Assembly: GCA_902492545.1 (NCBI GenBank)
Contig: CABULX010000109.1
Coordinates: 1-7,329, forward strand
DNA length: 7,329 nt
Direction of reading: 5' to 3'
Source of the DNA: an uncultured Collinsella sp.
Lineage (GTDB): Bacteria; Actinomycetota; Coriobacteriia; Coriobacteriales; Coriobacteriaceae
Each line of letters opens with the position of its first letter. Position 1 is the first letter of the stretch. Shown here one piece after another: positions 5,570 to 7,329 of the stretch. The notes below the pieces were generated by a model. The model worked only from the letters and a program-made list of their open reading frames with translations. It was not told the origin of the DNA and did no database searches. A program made the translations under genes and the position numbers.

Positions 5570-6988
5570 ATGGCCTACGACGCCAAGAAAATCTACTACC
5601 GCTTCGACGATCACCTGAGCCGCCTGGTTCTGGATTACGAGGCGAGCCGTCAGATTTCGCCCGAAAGCGAAAACCTCTACCACGGCCTGCCGACCGCCCC
5701 GTACGACGAGGACCTGTTTGTCGAGCACAATGTCAAGCGCGGCCTGCGCAATGCCGACGGCTCGGGCGTGGTCGCGGGCCTCACTCGTATCTCGGATGTG
5801 CACGGCTACAACAAGGTCGACGGAAAGGTCGTGCCCGATCAGGGCAAGCTCACGCTTCGCGGCTACAGCATCGAGGATCTGGTCAACAATGCCCAGGCCG
5901 AGAATCGCTACGGCTACGAGGAAGTCGCCTATCTGCTTATCACGGGTTCGCTGCCCAACAAGGAAGAGCTCGACGGCTTCTGCGAGCGCCTGGGTGCCTT
6001 TAGACATCTAAGCGACGAGTACGTCAAAGAGTTCCCCATGACCACGGTGTCGTCGAGCATCATGAACGTGCTCCAGCGCGCCGTGCTGCTGCTCTACGCC
6101 TTCGATGCCGAACCAGACGTGATCACGCCCGAGCACGAAATCGACGTCGCCATTTCCATGCTCGCACGTCTCCCGCGCATTGCCGCCTTCGCACACATGG
6201 CCTCGGTCGCCAAGCTTCGCGGCTCCGAGGTTCACGTGCCGCACCCTACGCCCGGTCTCTCCACCGCCGAGACCATCCTACAGGTCCTGCGCGGCGGCAT
6301 GGCGTTCACCCGCGATGAGGCGATGCTGCTCGACGTTATGCTCATGTTGCATGCCGAGCACGGCGGCGGCAACAACTCCACCTTCGCTTGCCGCGTGCTG
6401 TCGTCTTCGGCCACCGATCCGTATTCCGCCTACGCCGCGGCTATCGGCTCGCTCAAGGGCCCGCGCCACGGCGGTGCCAATGCCAAGGTCGTGTCTATGC
6501 ACGAGGACATCCGCGCGCATGTCTCCAACTGGGAGGACGAGGACGAGGTCGCGGCCTACCTGGGCAAGATCCTCGACAAGCAGGCCTTCGACGGCACGGG
6601 TCTCATCTACGGCATGGGCCACGCCGTCTATACGCTCAGCGACCCGCGCGCCGAGGTCTGCCGCCGTTACGCGCGCTCGCTGGCAGCCAAGAAGGACTTG
6701 GGCGAAGAGTTCGCACTCATCGAGCGCATCGAGCGCCTGGCACCGCAGGTGATGCGCGACCACGGCATGACCAAGCCTATCTGCGCCAACATCGACCTGT
6801 ACACAGGCTTTATCTACAAGATGCTCGGCGTGCCCGAGACGCTCTTTACGCCACTGTTCGCCGTCGCCCGTATGGCCGGCTGGTCGGCGCACCGCATGGA
6901 AGAGCTCTTCTGCGCGCATCGCATCATCCGTCCCGCGTATCGCCCGGTTATCGAGCCGCTGGAGTACAAGCCGCTCGCCGATCGCTAG
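5570..6988 (+). CDS. gltA: Citrate synthase (citrate/2-methylcitrate synthase family)
   Basis: This cytoplasmic enzyme condenses acetyl-CoA with oxaloacetate to give citrate, the entry step towards 2-oxoglutarate and glutamate; in an anaerobe it would serve biosynthesis rather than a full TCA cycle. The 472-residue length is full for the family, with an N-terminal extension of some 60 residues before the core (AGLTRISDV). Catalytic residues are visible: His264 in LMLHAEHGGGNNST, His300 in GPRHGGAN and Asp409 in NIDLYTGFIY. The motif GMGHAVYTLSDPRA lies between the second and third. The LHAEHGGGNNS form resembles the citrate synthases of clostridia and related bacteria. A strong GGAGAGGAG (5556-5564) precedes ATG 5570 by five bases. 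The gene ends in a strong terminator. A 2-methylcitrate synthase activity cannot be excluded, but no methylcitrate cycle genes are adjacent. The symbol is by family function. Confidence 0.95.
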   Translation: MAYDAKKIYYRFDDHLSRLVLDYEASRQISPESENLYHGLPTAPYDEDLFVEHNVKRGLRNADGSGVVAGLTRISDVHGYNKVDGKVVPDQGKLTLRGYSIEDLVNNAQAENRYGYEEVAYLLITGSLPNKEELDGFCERLGAFRHLSDEYVKEFPMTTVSSSIMNVLQRAVLLLYAFDAEPDVITPEHEIDVAISMLARLPRIAAFAHMASVAKLRGSEVHVPHPTPGLSTAETILQVLRGGMAFTRDEAMLLDVMLMLHAEHGGGNNSTFACRVLSSSATDPYSAYAAAIGSLKGPRHGGANAKVVSMHEDIRAHVSNWEDEDEVAAYLGKILDKQAFDGTGLIYGMGHAVYTLSDPRAEVCRRYARSLAAKKDLGEEFALIERIERLAPQVMRDHGMTKPICANIDLYTGFIYKMLGVPETLFTPLFAVARMAGWSAHRMEELFCAHRIIRPAYRPVIEPLEYKPLADR

Positions 6989-7011
6989 GACGCGGACCGT
7001 TATAGAACCCG

Positions 7012-7050
7012 AGCGTGGCCAGGGCATCACCGCCCTCGGCCACGCTTTTT
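7012..7050 (+). terminator. Strong rho-independent terminator after citrate synthase
   Basis: AGCGTGGCC-AGGGC (7012-7025) pairs with GCCCT-C-GGCCACGCT (7032-7046), 14 base pairs with one bulged C and a six-base loop, and runs straight into TTTTT. It lies 24 bases beyond the citrate synthase stop and separates that unit from the HAD gene. Confidence 0.92.
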
Positions 7051-7075
7051 ATGCCAGCAGAAAGGGCTGCATCGA

Positions 7076-7329
7076 ATGATTGTTTTTTCCGATATGGATG
7101 GAACGCTGTTGACGAGTGACAAGCAGATGAGCGACGCCACCTGGGCGATGCTCGACGAGCTCGCTCGACGCGGGATTGAATTTGTGCCCTGCACGGGACG
7201 TCCGCTGTCGGGCATCTTTGAGCCCATCCTCGCCCATACCGCCGTGCACTACGCGGTCTGTGCCAACGGTGCCAGCGTCTGGCAGCTCGACGACGGTACG
7301 CCCACCGATGTCTCACGTGCTACGCGCAT
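7076..7329 (+). CDS. HAD-superfamily hydrolase, Cof-type (5' part, runs off the window)
   Basis: Eighty-four codons are visible. The start MIVFSDMDGTLLTSDK carries HAD motif I, DxDGT, with nucleophile Asp6 and acid/base Asp8. PCTGRPLSGI at about 39-48 carries motif II with its Thr, followed by the Cof-type cap approach HYAVCANGASVW, where the NGA turn is typical of class IIB (Cof/YbiV/YidA) sugar-phosphate or nucleotide phosphatases. These act in the cytoplasm on small phosphorylated metabolites, often with broad specificity, so no substrate can be named. The start ATG 7076 is supported by AAAGGG (7061-7066) nine bases upstream and by motif I being at the usual distance from the N-terminus. 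The C-terminal motifs III and IV lie outside the window. The gene stands just after a strong terminator and so probably has its own promoter, though none is clear in the 25 bases between. Confidence 0.88.
   Translation, partial: MIVFSDMDGTLLTSDKQMSDATWAMLDELARRGIEFVPCTGRPLSGIFEPILAHTAVHYAVCANGASVWQLDDGTPTDVSRATR

Noticed and set aside
5186..6007. Long minus-strand frame of 273 codons opposite the ACT and citrate synthase genes
   Set aside because: It is antisense to two clearly identified genes; long antisense frames are expected in GC-rich coding DNA. The same applies to 6278-7030 and 4275-4844.
6001..6013. Local run of rare codons (AGA, CTA) in citrate synthase
   Set aside because: The frame is intact and the protein aligns with family expectation; a few rare codons in a surface loop are not evidence of anything special.

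Overview
The window looks like a piece of a high-GC Gram-positive chromosome, most probably from the class Coriobacteriia (Collinsella or a relative). This rests on the GC-rich coding style of the right-hand genes, AGG-type ribosome binding sites, and the look of the citrate synthase and ACT-domain proteins. It is a judgement from family resemblance, not a database result. The window falls into two parts: a left accessory region (about 1-4810), visibly less GC-rich in its intergenic DNA and ending in a broken integrase, and a right housekeeping region (about 5135-7329).

Left part. A two-gene ABC transporter operon runs leftward. A 740-residue permease, built from two homologous halves fused head to tail, is followed by its ATPase at an ATGA stop/start junction. 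Divergent from it, a DUF2975-type four-helix membrane protein and a small Xre-family (YozG-like) DNA-binding protein form a tightly coupled rightward pair. The AT-rich gap between the two operons holds a 7+7 palindrome (TTTAACA-N5-TGTTAAA) over a candidate promoter. A second block, AACTGTTA...AAAAGTAAC, occurs both here and about 3.2 kb away near the left window edge, just upstream of a possible leftward reading frame. The simplest model is that the small HTH protein controls its own operon and the transporter, and perhaps a third unit off the left edge.

Junction. The HTH gene ends at a TAG codon. The next codon in the same frame opens the catalytic domain of a tyrosine recombinase. That domain keeps its full catalytic set (R, K, H-x-x-R, H, Y) but has lost its N-terminal DNA-binding part and any obvious start signal. 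It ends in an atypical tail and is read here as the scar of a former mobile element. About 400 bp of non-coding, hairpin-rich DNA follows.

Right part. A small ACT-domain protein (UPF0237 type) and a full-length citrate synthase run rightward, separated by 77 bp containing a long imperfect hairpin. A strong intrinsic terminator follows the citrate synthase. The 5' part of a Cof-type HAD phosphatase gene then runs off the right edge. Citrate synthase in such anaerobes would feed 2-oxoglutarate and glutamate synthesis; the ACT protein is probably a small amino-acid-sensing or regulatory subunit of unknown partner.

No rRNA, tRNA, CRISPR array or intact insertion sequence was seen.
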